From Xylaria sp. FL1777 (lineage: Eukaryota; Ascomycota; Sordariomycetes; Xylariales; Xylariaceae): DNA of 64,000 nt. The position numbers were made by a program, and so were the translations under genes. This document shows, piece after piece, positions 37,808-48,309 of the stretch (positions are counted from its first letter, which is position 1; every line of letters starts with the position of its first letter). Location of the stretch: contig MU400566.1 in assembly GCA_022578965.1 (NCBI GenBank), positions 124,001 to 188,000 on the forward strand. Reading direction: 5' to 3'. The notes under the pieces are model-generated. The model was not told the DNA's origin and made no database searches. It saw only the letters and a program-made list of their open reading frames with translations.

Positions 37808-39167
37808 TGCGCTGAGTGTTGAGTGGTGAGTGGTATGGTAGTCTGGTAGTCTGGTAGGTTTCCAGGATTGGACTAATGAGATGTTAGAAGAGAGTGAGGG
37901 TATAGAGGTGAGGTAGAAGTGAAATAAAATTATTGCAGTAAAGTAGTATGTGTAGAAGAAAGGCAAGTACGGATTGGGTGAAGTATAGGAATCACTTGAA
38001 TATTGGTTGTGGTGTGAAGAATTTGGTCGGAACTAGGATGGGCAGGAGTAAGGTCAAATAAGAACAGGGCAAGAACCCGTGAAAGAGAAAGTATGTAAGT
38101 ACCGGGGAGAAGTTGGAGCTCCGAGTAGGAGAAATCAGTTGAGGTGCCTGTGTACGAGTATGATATGATTTGTAATGAGAGGGGGGGTAGTGAAAAGAAA
38201 TTGGTAGAGATATTGTATGGCTTGAAAGTGTTTGTAAGATGAGGAAGGAAGGCATGGGAGACGACAGTACCTAGCAGCTGCAGGAAGATTACTACATAAA
38301 TACATACATACCTGACGAGCCTGAACTCTTGTGTATTGAGTTGAAGATATCAACTATGAAGTGCGAGATGGTATAGAGGTAGGCACTCGTAAATGATACC
38401 GTGCAGGGAGTCAACAACAAGTGAGCAGTAGAAGGCACGCAGGGTGGAAGAGGGATTGATAGTAAACGAAGAGGCAGCGGAAGCAGTTGTAGTAGAAGAG
38501 GTGAGAGTAGTAGAAGAAGAATAGGAATCAAGAATGGTAACTCAGAAGTCAGGGAACATGAGTTAAAAGTAGTAGGAGTCAAGTAGGAGGGAAGGAACAC
38601 CAGTGGTTGTTGAGTGCAGACATCAACGCAACGACCTAAGATACAGCTCATCACCCGCGTAACGGGTATTTATTTATTTAGTGTACCTTGTGACTCGGGT
38701 ACCTCCTACACGCAGTTATGGGATGGACGGATAGACTTGACGCGACTAAAACTACGTCCTTTAGAAACGTAGTAATTCCCTAAAAGAGAGCTCTCGGAGG
38801 GGCAACGTGTATGATGGTATACCGAGCCGCGAGATGTACCATCTACTTACAATACGTGAGCTAGGGTACCGTAGACTTATGAGGGTAAGGTAATCTATAG
38901 AGGACCCTACGCACGCAGTACAAGTTACGTGGTGTCGATGATGAGCCCTAGTAGTAGATGTATATCATTAAGCGCACATACAACTTAGATATTGGAACCG
39001 TAGAGAACATTCAGTCCATATTAATGGTACAGCTTGAATTGCGTGTGCAAGGCCTTCTGACAAGCTTCCATCGCCCTTTTGAACCTAGTACAATCTATCA
39101 TATGCTACAAAAGGTTATTAGTGACCTTAAGCCCCTGGGTTGTACAATAGGTGTGCGGGCATGATAA
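37808..39167. other. Intergenic, purine-rich
   Basis: Contains the promoter of the SANT-like gene (CT-rich on its strand, about 37808-38650) and the 3' side of NMA111. Open frames here are leucine/serine/proline-rich translations of the polypurine-polypyrimidine bias, not genes. Confidence 0.6.
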
Positions 39168-42100
39168 TTAGATGATACCCAACGGATCATCTGCACCCAT
39201 ATCACCGTCATCGTCACCAGTTTCATCCCTTGTGAGAGATACCATGCCATCAGCGGGTTCGCCTTGAATGGCTTTACCAGAACTCTCGTACGCTATACGT
39301 CTCCATCCAGATGGTTCTGAGCCATCTTTGATCCACTCCATCGTGGGGAAGTAGTGCTCGTTCTTCTTCATCGTCACAACCCACGGAACATTGTCAAAGG
39401 TCATTGCTCGAATTCGGAAATCTGTGGTCAAGTTAGGCAATGTCCACGTAATCACTAGTGAAATGACAAAATTATAGATCGACCTACAGGTGTTATCGGG
39501 AATCTTGACAACAGTCTCGAGGAATGTCTTCAAGTCTGGGGTTGGTTTTCCGTTGACGTGAGTGATGAAGTTAGTAGGCGCGAGTCCATACTGGTATGAT
39601 GGCGATCCACGGCTCCGGGCCGACACGTAAACTTCGCTGTGTAGTTGACTGATTTGCTGTCTGACGGCAAGATGTGGCACATGCAAGATAGCACCACAGA
39701 ATGAGATAGCGTGATCGGTCTCGACGTCGTCTAGAGTTACTGTTGGTACCTCAAGGTGCATTTCCTGACTTTCTCGGAGAATGACGGCATCGAGGACTTC
39801 GTGGGAATACATGATATCAAGCTCTGATACGCGCGTCATCATTTTCCCATTTAGGGTTAAAATAACATCGCCTTCTAGGAGAACGTTTGGGTGGTTTCCA
39901 CGCTCGAATGTGAGTTTTGAGACCATGAAGAAATGATGACTATGCTTGCTCACTTCTGGAACTCGTTGTATCCAATCCTCCGATACGCCCATAATGCGTG
40001 CTTGGGACATGGAGATGGCTCGAAACTCCATTGACAACATCCGTAATCTAGGTGTCTGTCCCTTTTGGATTAGTGGAAGCACAGGTAACAATGTTGGCGT
40101 AGCGAGCCCAAGGTGGTACTCTTCGTCTCTGCTTCCATGCACTCTTTCGCCAAGGTATGTGAGCCATAAAGCCTGGACGGTGCCTTGACTATCAACAAGC
40201 ACACCACTCCCGCAATGCTGACTGAGGCTAGTATCGACAGTAATAGCGTCAACGTTAGTGGCTCGGTATCTAGGAGCACCCGAGTTAGCGGGGATGGAGA
40301 CGGCGGTGACTTCAGTCACCGTGGTAGCAGCGTGCACAATACGCCCGCTCCGGTTAAACCCAATAAAGGTTGTGGATGCACCTTGTGTGATATTGTCTGT
40401 GCTTAGTTTTGCGCTTAGGATCGGCGCGTCAACAAGGCTGGCATCGTATTGAACAATCGCGTAATTTTGAAGGGGGTGTAAAAATACGACTTTCCCCTGT
40501 ACCAGAACAGAATCGGCGATCGTGATCCAGATATCACACAAATCGTAAGGTACGACAGCTCGTGAGATTACTACGAGGCCCTTCTCCGCATCGATCACCA
40601 ATCCCATGCCCCATTTGCGGTTTCGTGGAAATCCGTCTAGCTTTAGAGGCAACACGCACGTAACGCGAACAAAACTGCGAACCAAGTCGGCAACGGCCGG
40701 GTGAGAGGTGTGCTCCAGCTGGATAAATGCCGCCTTCGTGCGTACTGGTGGCTCTGGCGGCAGGGGATCAGCTATATCTTCGAAGTCCCATAGACCCGTT
40801 GTATCATTTCGGACTGCCAGTCGCATCTTAGTGGACCAATGCCTGTCAACGTTGACGATTGTCGTGTTAAGGGTGTGTAAATCGCGTAAGTGTTTATAAG
40901 TGATGACGACACGGGCTTTATCAGGAATTTGTTTCATGACTTCGATAAAAGTCTTCAAATCGGGGGTTTTCTTGTGATCCACACTTTGGACCATCCATCC
41001 ACTGTCAGCAGAATCCACACGGAAAGCGCCAGTAGATTCACAGACAAAAACGCCCCCTCCTTTGCATGCAACGCCATAGAGTCGCGCTTGTTGATAGGAT
41101 AGATCGTGGAAGCTCCCTCCAGCTACAGTGACGAAGCGGTCCGGGGTGATGTCGTGCAGGTTTCCGACTTCGACATCCACTTCAACGTCCTCACCTCCTC
41201 GTTGCAGCGTCAACCGAACAGTATTTCCAACGCTAGAGTCTAGGATATCGTCCAGACGGATGAACTGCGTGACCATCTCGCCATTCACCTTTAATAGAAC
41301 ATCACCTTCTTCAACCTTATGGTGCGAGGGACCCTCGGGCAAAACAATCTCAGCTACCAGCATATTGGTAGCTTTGGGGAATGCTTCCCTAGCCGCCGCT
41401 TCCCACTCCTGACTTAGACCGAGCCGGCGACACTCGTCAAAAGGTTTAAGGAGGAACTGGCACTGAATAGTTCCACGGTCGACAGGTTTTCCTTCTTGGA
41501 TGCATCGCAGAGCTCGTAGAGGACGGTCCAGGGGAAGGAAATAATCTGTTGACGCGCCATCAGACCTGCCACCGGCCTGGAGAGCAATGGCATAACCGTC
41601 AATGTTGACAACAGGACTCCCCGAGCTACCTCCACTAGCAGCGGCATTTGCTTGATAATAACAGGTATTAAAATCACTATAACCTTCCCCATACTCGGGG
41701 GCATTTCGATCAAGACGACTGATTACACCCGAAAGAATACTAAGCTTTTCGCCAGCATCGTTTCCGACAACTCGAATTTCGACACCCACTAGTCCGTGAA
41801 GGTTAGCATCATGGTAGAGCTGAGCTTGAAAAGAAAAGGAGTGGTGACATACCCTTCGCGAGATCCGGCCGAAGGGGCAGAGCAGATACGGGCATATACT
41901 TGATAGCTTTGGGGTCGAAGCGTAGGATACCAAAATCGTGGACAGGATCGCGGTAGACAGGATACGCATCGACTTCTTCATGGTTGTCGAAGACAACGTA
42001 GCCCGTGAAGGGACCAGCACCAACGACGTGTCGATTCGTGATGATCAACCTGTCACACAAGTTAGCATGACGAAGGACCAACAAGGCCTTCTGGCCAGCG

Positions 42101-42452
42101 AGGTTCCTAACCCTCTCTCGGCATCCACGACGAAGCCCGTCGCTTCGCTAGCACAAGCGGCATCGGTGTCGAACGAGCAGGTTTGACAGAAGCGGATGGA
42201 GACGACGCATCGTACAACGTTCTCAATGGTCGCCTGCCACTCTGCGGTATCGGCGGTTGGTGCTTGATAGAATACAGGGGCATCATCTTCCTGCTCGTTC
42301 TTGGACATGAAGCCTGTAAGCTCGATATCGGGGGTGTTGTCGCCGGGAGAATTCTTGCCGTTCAGGCCGTGGCGGAACTGCTTGAGGGGTCGGTCGTCGG
42401 CAGGAGAGGCGGCCTTCCGTTTCGACCGCGAGGTAGGGCTTCCTGCGCTCAT
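39168..42452 (-). CDS. NMA111: Nma111-type pro-apoptotic HtrA serine protease
   Basis: Nuclear HtrA-family serine protease (yeast Nma111/Ynm3), linked in yeast to apoptosis through Bir1 cleavage and to heat tolerance. Exons on the minus strand are 42452-42112, 42049-41853, 41788-39488 and 39421-39168, giving 1030 residues. The active protease unit has His121 (TNRHVVG), Asp152 ([10 protein letters not shown]) and Ser235 (GSSGSP). It is followed by PDZ-like segments, a second degenerate protease-like unit lacking the canonical triad, and further PDZ-like sequence, the tandem layout typical of Nma111. The N-terminus ([18 protein letters not shown]) looks like a bipartite nuclear signal. The ATG at 42452 sits in an ideal context (GCCGCCGCCATGAGC). 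The frame is open for 67 further codons upstream (see separate entry). The Tyr-Phe-Arg junction over the last 66-bp intron fits the family. Confidence 0.93.
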
Positions 42453-42653
42453 GGCGGCGGCGGCAGCGACGGCAGGCTGCTGGGATCTGAGGGATACGGT
42501 GGTGAATCGGCGGGCTGGAAGACGAGTTGCAAGAAGAAGGGATTGGCTACGGGGATGCCACCGTGCTGATGATGCAAGGGAGACTGGGTTTGTCCGTGCA
42601 ACCGGGGGCGAGACGCTGCTGAGGGCTCGAAGAGCGAGAAGGGAGCGCCTCAT
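42453..42653 (-). other. In-frame upstream extension of NMA111 resembling a mitochondrial presequence
   Basis: An ATG at 42653-42651, directly preceded by an in-frame TGA, opens 67 codons that read without a stop into the NMA111 start. The extension has no Asp or Glu, nine Arg and many Ser/Leu/Ala (begins [13 protein letters not shown]). It contains [10 protein letters not shown], which fits an R-X-hydrophobic processing-peptidase site. The start context (-3 is T) is poor, while the second ATG is optimal, so leaky scanning could yield two isoforms. The extension could equally be untranslated leader. Confidence 0.4.
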
Positions 42654-43796
42654 TCAGCGCCGATTCGCAGCAGCAGCGGACTTCGAGCAACACGAAACAG
42701 CAAACACCGCGCCTCACTCTCACAGCCTGGATGGTCCGTCTGACAATCGGAGCGCAAGAGCCGTCGCATCGGGGTTGGAATACGGGATGTTTCTACTCAG
42801 AGAACACACTAGTCACTGCGAAGAGAACAACAAGTATGGAACAAGTGTGGAAAAAACATGGCATCCAAACATAGAGCGACCCGGATCGAATGTCGCACGC
42901 GCTTGCACGAGCGACAGGTTTTGCCATGTAACTGATCAGGAACACAAGGAACAAGGAACACAGAACACAAGGGTTCTCCGGTCGAATCTCTGCACAGTAC
43001 AATCACTTTGTTGGAAGGGTAGATCCCTCTAGTGCCCGCCCTGCATTTGCCCACTATCTAGTACGAGACACAGTAATCGTGACTGGGTTGATGCACTGTA
43101 GTTTCATTCGCTGACCAATCGTAGGTCGGAACCTGCTCTAGTTAAGGTGACGTGTTACCAGGTTAGACTAGTCGAGCAAATGACTTTAACCAGCCTGCAA
43201 ACCGAAAAGATAATAGGTATGAGATGATACTACGCATAGTCAAATCCTCACAATATGTCATGAACGGCCGAAGACTCAGCAGCACTAATATTCGTGAACA
43301 GTAGATACGGTACTTGGTCAATTGGAGCAAAAAATGCACAGGGGTATCATTCATTATGTATTTCTTTTCCCAGAATTATTTGTGTGTAGCAGCAGCTGTG
43401 TCAGCCAGGGGCCATACTGTGCTGGAATATAAAGTGAGGCGAACATAGGTCGCCTCAGATAGAGACGCTAAGCCAGCCGTGAATATGCTAGGTTCGTCGG
43501 CCCTGAAATAAATGCGAGGCCGATCTATATATATATAATCGCTGATGTATGTATATGCCGTGCTCGCAGCCCGCGTCGAGGACAGAAGCAAACAACCCGA
43601 GATGGGGGGTATATGATATCATGCGTTCCACAAAATGAGGTGCTCTGGTCGAGCCAGAGACCATAAACGGGAACGCCTTAGCATTAAAACAGACCTCAGG
43701 GCGCTGCCGAAGTCATGGAGGAGTCTGGTAAAATGTATTGAATGCGCTTTGAAGAAAAATTGGATGGCTCGTTGAGACTTTTCACGATGCACCGCC
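42654..43796. other. Intergenic upstream of NMA111
   Basis: NMA111 promoter region and the 3' flank of the GPI-protein gene. No supportable coding sequence. A short TATATATATA tract lies near 43528-43537. Confidence 0.6.
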
Positions 43797-44735
43797 TCAA
43801 ATAAGGGCAGCCAGGGCACCAGCAAGGAAAAACATCAGGCCGTTGCGAGGTCCGTAACTACCGCTCCCACCTTTGCTTACACTGCTAGTAGGTGAAGCCG
43901 ACGGCGTCAAAGATGGCACAGAATCCGAACCGGTGGCCTGTGCATTTATAGCCTCGGTGGCAATGGAGGCGCCGCTCACGTCGGTGAGACTGGTCGTTGG
44001 CGACGGGGGATTGGTGATCGTACTTGTTCCTTCCGCCTCAGAATTTGTGGTAGACTGGTAATGCGACGTCTTCAAAGTGGTTGTGATCTCGGTGCTTTCG
44101 GGCTTCTTAATGTTCGTGCTTGTGGTGGTTGATTCTTTAGTCGAAGCATGGTTGGTCGTAGTAGCTTCTTGTGTTGAAATGTGTGAAGCTTCACTTGATG
44201 TATCCTTTGTTGCGGTAGCCTTTGTGGTTGTTGTTGATGTTGTTGTTGAGGTTGACACTATCTGAGAAGTGAGAGGTCCCGGTATGTTGTACTTCTGAGC
44301 ACATTCCTTCAAGCTCAGGCCGTCAGGACAGCACCACGTCTTCTGGGCGTCATCTGCAGTGCAAAAATATCCATTATCGCAGGAGTCTATGCTAAGATTA
44401 GTACCATAAGAACGAGACAAGCTTGTGCGAGTGGACTCACCACCACCGCCATTGGGACAGCATGCTTGTTTGGCTGAGGAATTGTAACAGTGTGTTAAGG
44501 CGTCTTTCGATTTGCATTGCATGAATCCCTTTCCGCAAGCCTCAGCGCATGTATCGCCAGCCCCACAGAGTTGCTCCATAGGGGCGTACCCCTCAATGTC
44601 CCGGCGATGAAGGCCGATGATGTTTCTAGTAGACATGCGCGCGAGCAACGGCTGGTTGGGGCCATGAGAGGGCTCAGCCAGTATCCGGCTGGCGAGACCC
44701 GCAACCAAGACAGTGTATGCTACGGAACAAATCAT
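43797..44735 (-). CDS. Cysteine-rich, Ser/Thr-rich GPI-type surface protein
   Basis: Exons on the minus strand are 44735-44441 and 44386-43797, with a 54-bp intron (GTGAGT donor, tactaat branch, ATAG acceptor), giving 294 residues. A signal peptide (MICSVAYTVLVAGLASRILA) precedes a cysteine-rich region (about 55-150) with CAEACGKGFMQC, CCPNGGGDSC and WCCPDG motifs, likely disulfide-bonded. A long Thr/Ser-rich stalk (about 150-265) is probably heavily O-mannosylated. The C-terminus has small residues (KGGSGSYG) and then a hydrophobic tail (LMFFLAGALAALI) without basic residues after it, as in GPI-anchor signals. It likely sits in the plasma membrane or cell wall. No enzymatic motif. An upstream in-frame ATG at 44786 would add 17 residues and bury the signal peptide, so the internal one was chosen. 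Confidence 0.82.
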   Translation of the reverse strand: MICSVAYTVLVAGLASRILAEPSHGPNQPLLARMSTRNIIGLHRRDIEGYAPMEQLCGAGDTCAEACGKGFMQCKSKDALTHCYNSSAKQACCPNGGGGESTRTSLSRSYGTNLSIDSCDNGYFCTADDAQKTWCCPDGLSLKECAQKYNIPGPLTSQIVSTSTTTSTTTTKATATKDTSSEASHISTQEATTTNHASTKESTTTSTNIKKPESTEITTTLKTSHYQSTTNSEAEGTSTITNPPSPTTSLTDVSGASIATEAINAQATGSDSVPSLTPSASPTSSVSKGGSGSYGPRNGLMFFLAGALAALI

Positions 44736-47379
44736 GTTTTGAAGCTCAAAGATGGAAGATTGAGTCGGAGATAAGCCGTCATTCAAGTATGTCGAATTGA
44801 AGGACCCAAAAACAATTGGTGGTGGCGCGTGAAACGAGTGATCGGATATCTAGGTATTCCAAAAGAGTGACAGAAATCAATAGCGAATGAGAGGTAAAAA
44901 GAATGGAGGATTGCTGGAGTGCGGCGCGAAAGAGGAAAAGAGAGAGAGAAAATCTCACCCAAGGGGAGAGTAGATTGAAGATTAACGGAGCATAAGTAAA
45001 GAGAGATCAAGAACGCAGATCTTTTATTAGACCCGGCACTGCCTGCAGTGTTTTCGATGCGATGTGGATATGCGAAGGGTGGGAAGTGGATGGATGAATC
45101 TGTCACAGGAGGACCCTAACTGCTTGTCCTTAATTTTGTCGCAGCTGCAGGCGAGTTCCACTCGCTGTCGAAAAGGGTGACCAACCACAGCCACCGTCCA
45201 ACTGAAACGGGTAAAATGTAGACTTGGCCAACAGGGGGTTGTGCTCAGGGGACGGCCAGTGGGAGCGGCAGTAGGAAGGCCTAGAGAGGATCCTGCATGT
45301 GCGCCAAGCCGGTTATGAAACCACTGATATGATGATTGGGACCTATGAATCTTGACCACGCAGCAGTACGAACGATACTACTACTATACCCAAACAACTC
45401 TATGACCATATTCGATACTAATGACTCACACTTTCGCTGAGTTGATGACCCCGGATATAATGTATACATGGTAGCGGTAGTAGGTAGCCGAACAGATGTC
45501 CGATAATCTCTAGGTGTAGGTTAAGTATACGCCGAAGTGACTCGATATTAGAATTACATAAACAGTGACCGATGATGAATCCGGCATGTGTCTTTTGCTG
45601 GGCTTACAAGAAACATGAAGTACAAAAACGGGCGATAACTCTCCAGATATAGTGTAGTCCGTCTAGAGTATTCCGACCCATCTACTTAAGATCCCATCTA
45701 CTTAAGATCGCCAAAATCTATATCAAGGTTAACCCAGGTACCCGTGCCAGCGCAACAAACAGCTAATGCTCAAATATAGGCATACAGGTACCTATCAAAA
45801 CTGCATACACGTAAAATCACATTACAGTGCCGATGAGGTCCGAGCCAAAAAGTTTTCGACCGGAGAACTAGGTAGGTAGATACTTTCTCTCGTGACAGAA
45901 CAAGCCTCATGATGATGCATTGCTCTTCGATGTTTTTACCAACAAACTTAGTATATTTCCGACGGCGCGTCTCGTCGGCCCCTGCCGGAGGTTGGGGGCG
46001 GACAATGCAGGCTAATCCCCGGAGGTCGATCCCAGGGGTGTGTCTAGCGGTGCGCCCTGCGATTGGCGGCAGCTGTAGTGTACTGCAGTATAAGTGGTTT
46101 GCATGAGCCAAGGCACACCATCGCCATGGAACTTCTTCTCATTCGGTGCATGATTTATAATTTCCCTATGCCGTAGTGTACAGTAGTGTATGTACACGTG
46201 TGTGTAGATCCATTACAATGTATACCCACAAAGCTTACAAACGCCTCGATGCTTGGAAATCCTACCCAGGCACACTAGATAAGGTAATCCGCAAGGACTA
46301 TCTGATGACATAATTCGAGCCTGATTAGCTAATGCGCAATGCAACGTCGGACAGCGCCCTTCAAGATTTATCTATCTATTGTTCCGGTCGCCCGCGGCAC
46401 CTTATTTCACGCAATACATAGTAGCTTGCGTGTGCAACCGTGGCGATATATTGGCTTAGACCCTCTGGCTGAGTGCTGAGTGCTCAATGAGTTCGGCGTT
46501 GGGCTTTGAGTTTAGGGGTTAGCCAAACTATGTGCAGCCAAGATTTGTTCCTGCGGTCATGAGAAGTACCCCTCGAACTCAAGCCCCATTGCGCACCCCA
46601 GAATCTAAAGTAGCCAGCAGAGTCGTTAGTAGGCTTGAGATGAGTTTTCGCTCTGAAATAATACCACTCCGCGATACGCGAAGAAGTTGTGTAAAAACGT
46701 TGTTGCGATAGTTGTCAGATGCGCTGTGTAAGAAATGTATGGTGACTCAACCAACACTCGTAAGGTACATTAGGATGCTCAACCTACTAGGAAAAGTACC
46801 ATAGAGTTCGTTATATCTTGGAACAGTCCATGTAGGTGCCGGTAGTCACCAATGAAGCGCCCAAGTACTTTCTGACTTCCTCGTATAGCCGGGCATCCGT
46901 ATGCTACAAGCAAACCAACAAGGCTTGCTTAATTGGTTGAACACATCACCTTCCACATCACTTTCGCCTCCTCTCCCTCACCAAAATGCTACCTCCAGCT
47001 GTAGACCGAAAGTCTAAGTCCACTGAGTATGACCTGTGTGTGCGGGCTTCGTATCGTGATCGTCCCTCTTGCTTAGTAAACATATATTCGATAATTTGTT
47101 GGGGGTAAGAAATAGTAGTATAGCGAGACACATGTGCTGCCTATTTACTCCAAGCTAAATTCAACAAGGTGTGGTCAGACCCTCTTAGTTAGTCCGGAGG
47201 TTTCGAACAGATCGGCGTGTTTGTGATAACTCTCTTCCGGAGGGTGCTGTATATAACGTAGATTAACTGTCGCCATACAACTCGCCCTGTTCGTTTCACC
47301 TACCTTAAGGAACGATTCACGAACACTCGATCAAACACCGTCTACTTTTTTATCAATCCATTCACAAAACCGAGTTATC
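44736..47379. other. 2.6 kb intergenic between divergent surface-protein genes
   Basis: No credible gene. The promoter of the GPI gene should lie at about 44740-45400. CATCTACTTAAGATC occurs twice in direct succession at about 45679-45709. Confidence 0.55.
47250..47256 (+). promoter_or_regulatory. TATA box of the HsbA-like gene
   Basis: TATATAA lies 124 bp before the start codon at 47380, followed by a C/A-rich leader. A consensus TATA box fits a highly or conditionally expressed secreted-protein gene. Confidence 0.5.
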
Positions 47380-48309
47380 ATGAAGGTCGCCGCTACTACC
47401 GCCCTCCTCGCCATCGGGGTGACGGCTCAGCCGCACATCGAGGGTCGTGATGCCACAATCGTCACTGGACTGCTGGCATCCATCTTCGATTCCATGGCCA
47501 ACGCAGACAACCACGTCCTCCAGTACCAGGGAGGTGACCCAGTAGCTCTTCGCCAGGCTGGAGGGGAGCTCATAAGCGTCATCGGTCAGGGCATCGAGAC
47601 TGCGAAGATCATGGCACCTCTGACCCCATTGGACGTCATCGCCATTTGCCCTCTCTCCAAAGAGCTGTCGGGAATCGGCGGCAGGTTCCTGCAGAACCTC
47701 GGCGAGGCCGCCCCGAAGTTTGCGGCCAGTGGACATTGCGCTCACGTCCATATGTTCGCCACCCATCTCGGTAAGTCTCCATCCACGTTGAACGAGTCCG
47801 TCGACAAGAGATATCTCGGAGCCTAGTCTTCCTGCGGATTTCATTAGACGGACCTCAGACCTTCGTTCTACTAACACGTCCCGTCACCATTAGCCGGTGT
47901 AAGCAGCGAATTCTTCGCGACCATTAAGGAGAAGTACCCAGCAGAGAGCCAAGGCTATGCCAATGAGGAAATCGAGGAGACAGATGCCCGTTTCACCGCA
48001 CTCCTGGCTGCTCTCTCGCCACCCTTTTGCGTGGATCCGGTCGAGGCCGCCCCTGGAGAGGGCGAGGGCGGTTGCCATGGTGAGCCCGCTGGGAAGCCGA
48101 GCATCACGACCTCCATCTCCTGGCACACCGGCTCCGGATTCCCCGGCCTACCAACCGCCCCGCCTGGAGGCCATCACCCAAGTGGGCCTGCAAATGGCAC
48201 CTACCCCGGGAAGCCCATCATACCGCCGGTCACCGGTTCGGGTGCCGTCTTGGCTATATCTAGTGCTGCGATGGCACTAGTGATGGGGGTCGCCTCCTTC
48301 GTCCTATAA
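47380..48309 (+). CDS. HsbA-like secreted / GPI-type cell wall protein
   Basis: Exons 47380-47770 and 47894-48309 are joined over a 123-bp intron (GTAAGT donor, TTAG acceptor) in phase 1, giving 268 residues. A signal peptide (MKVAATTALLAIGVTAQ) leads to a helical domain of about 150 residues with the pattern of hydrophobic surface binding protein A / galactomannoprotein-type proteins (VLQYQGGDPVALRQAGGEL, then LTPLDVIAICPLSKEL). Members of this group coat hydrophobic surfaces or the wall, and some recruit hydrolases. A Gly/Pro-rich region follows, then a hydrophobic C-terminal segment (AVLAISSAAMALVMGVASFVL) consistent with GPI attachment. The family call is by pattern only. Cysteines are few and paired, around residues 90, 118 and 175-190. 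Confidence 0.72.

Noticed and set aside
38292..38654. 120-codon minus-strand Leu-rich frame that could be mistaken for a membrane protein
   Set aside because: Pure polypurine/polypyrimidine translation upstream of the SANT-like gene; no start context or conserved motif.
42301..43032. 243-codon plus-strand frame
   Set aside because: Mostly antisense to the first exon and leader of NMA111; Arg/Ala-rich shadow with no family resemblance.
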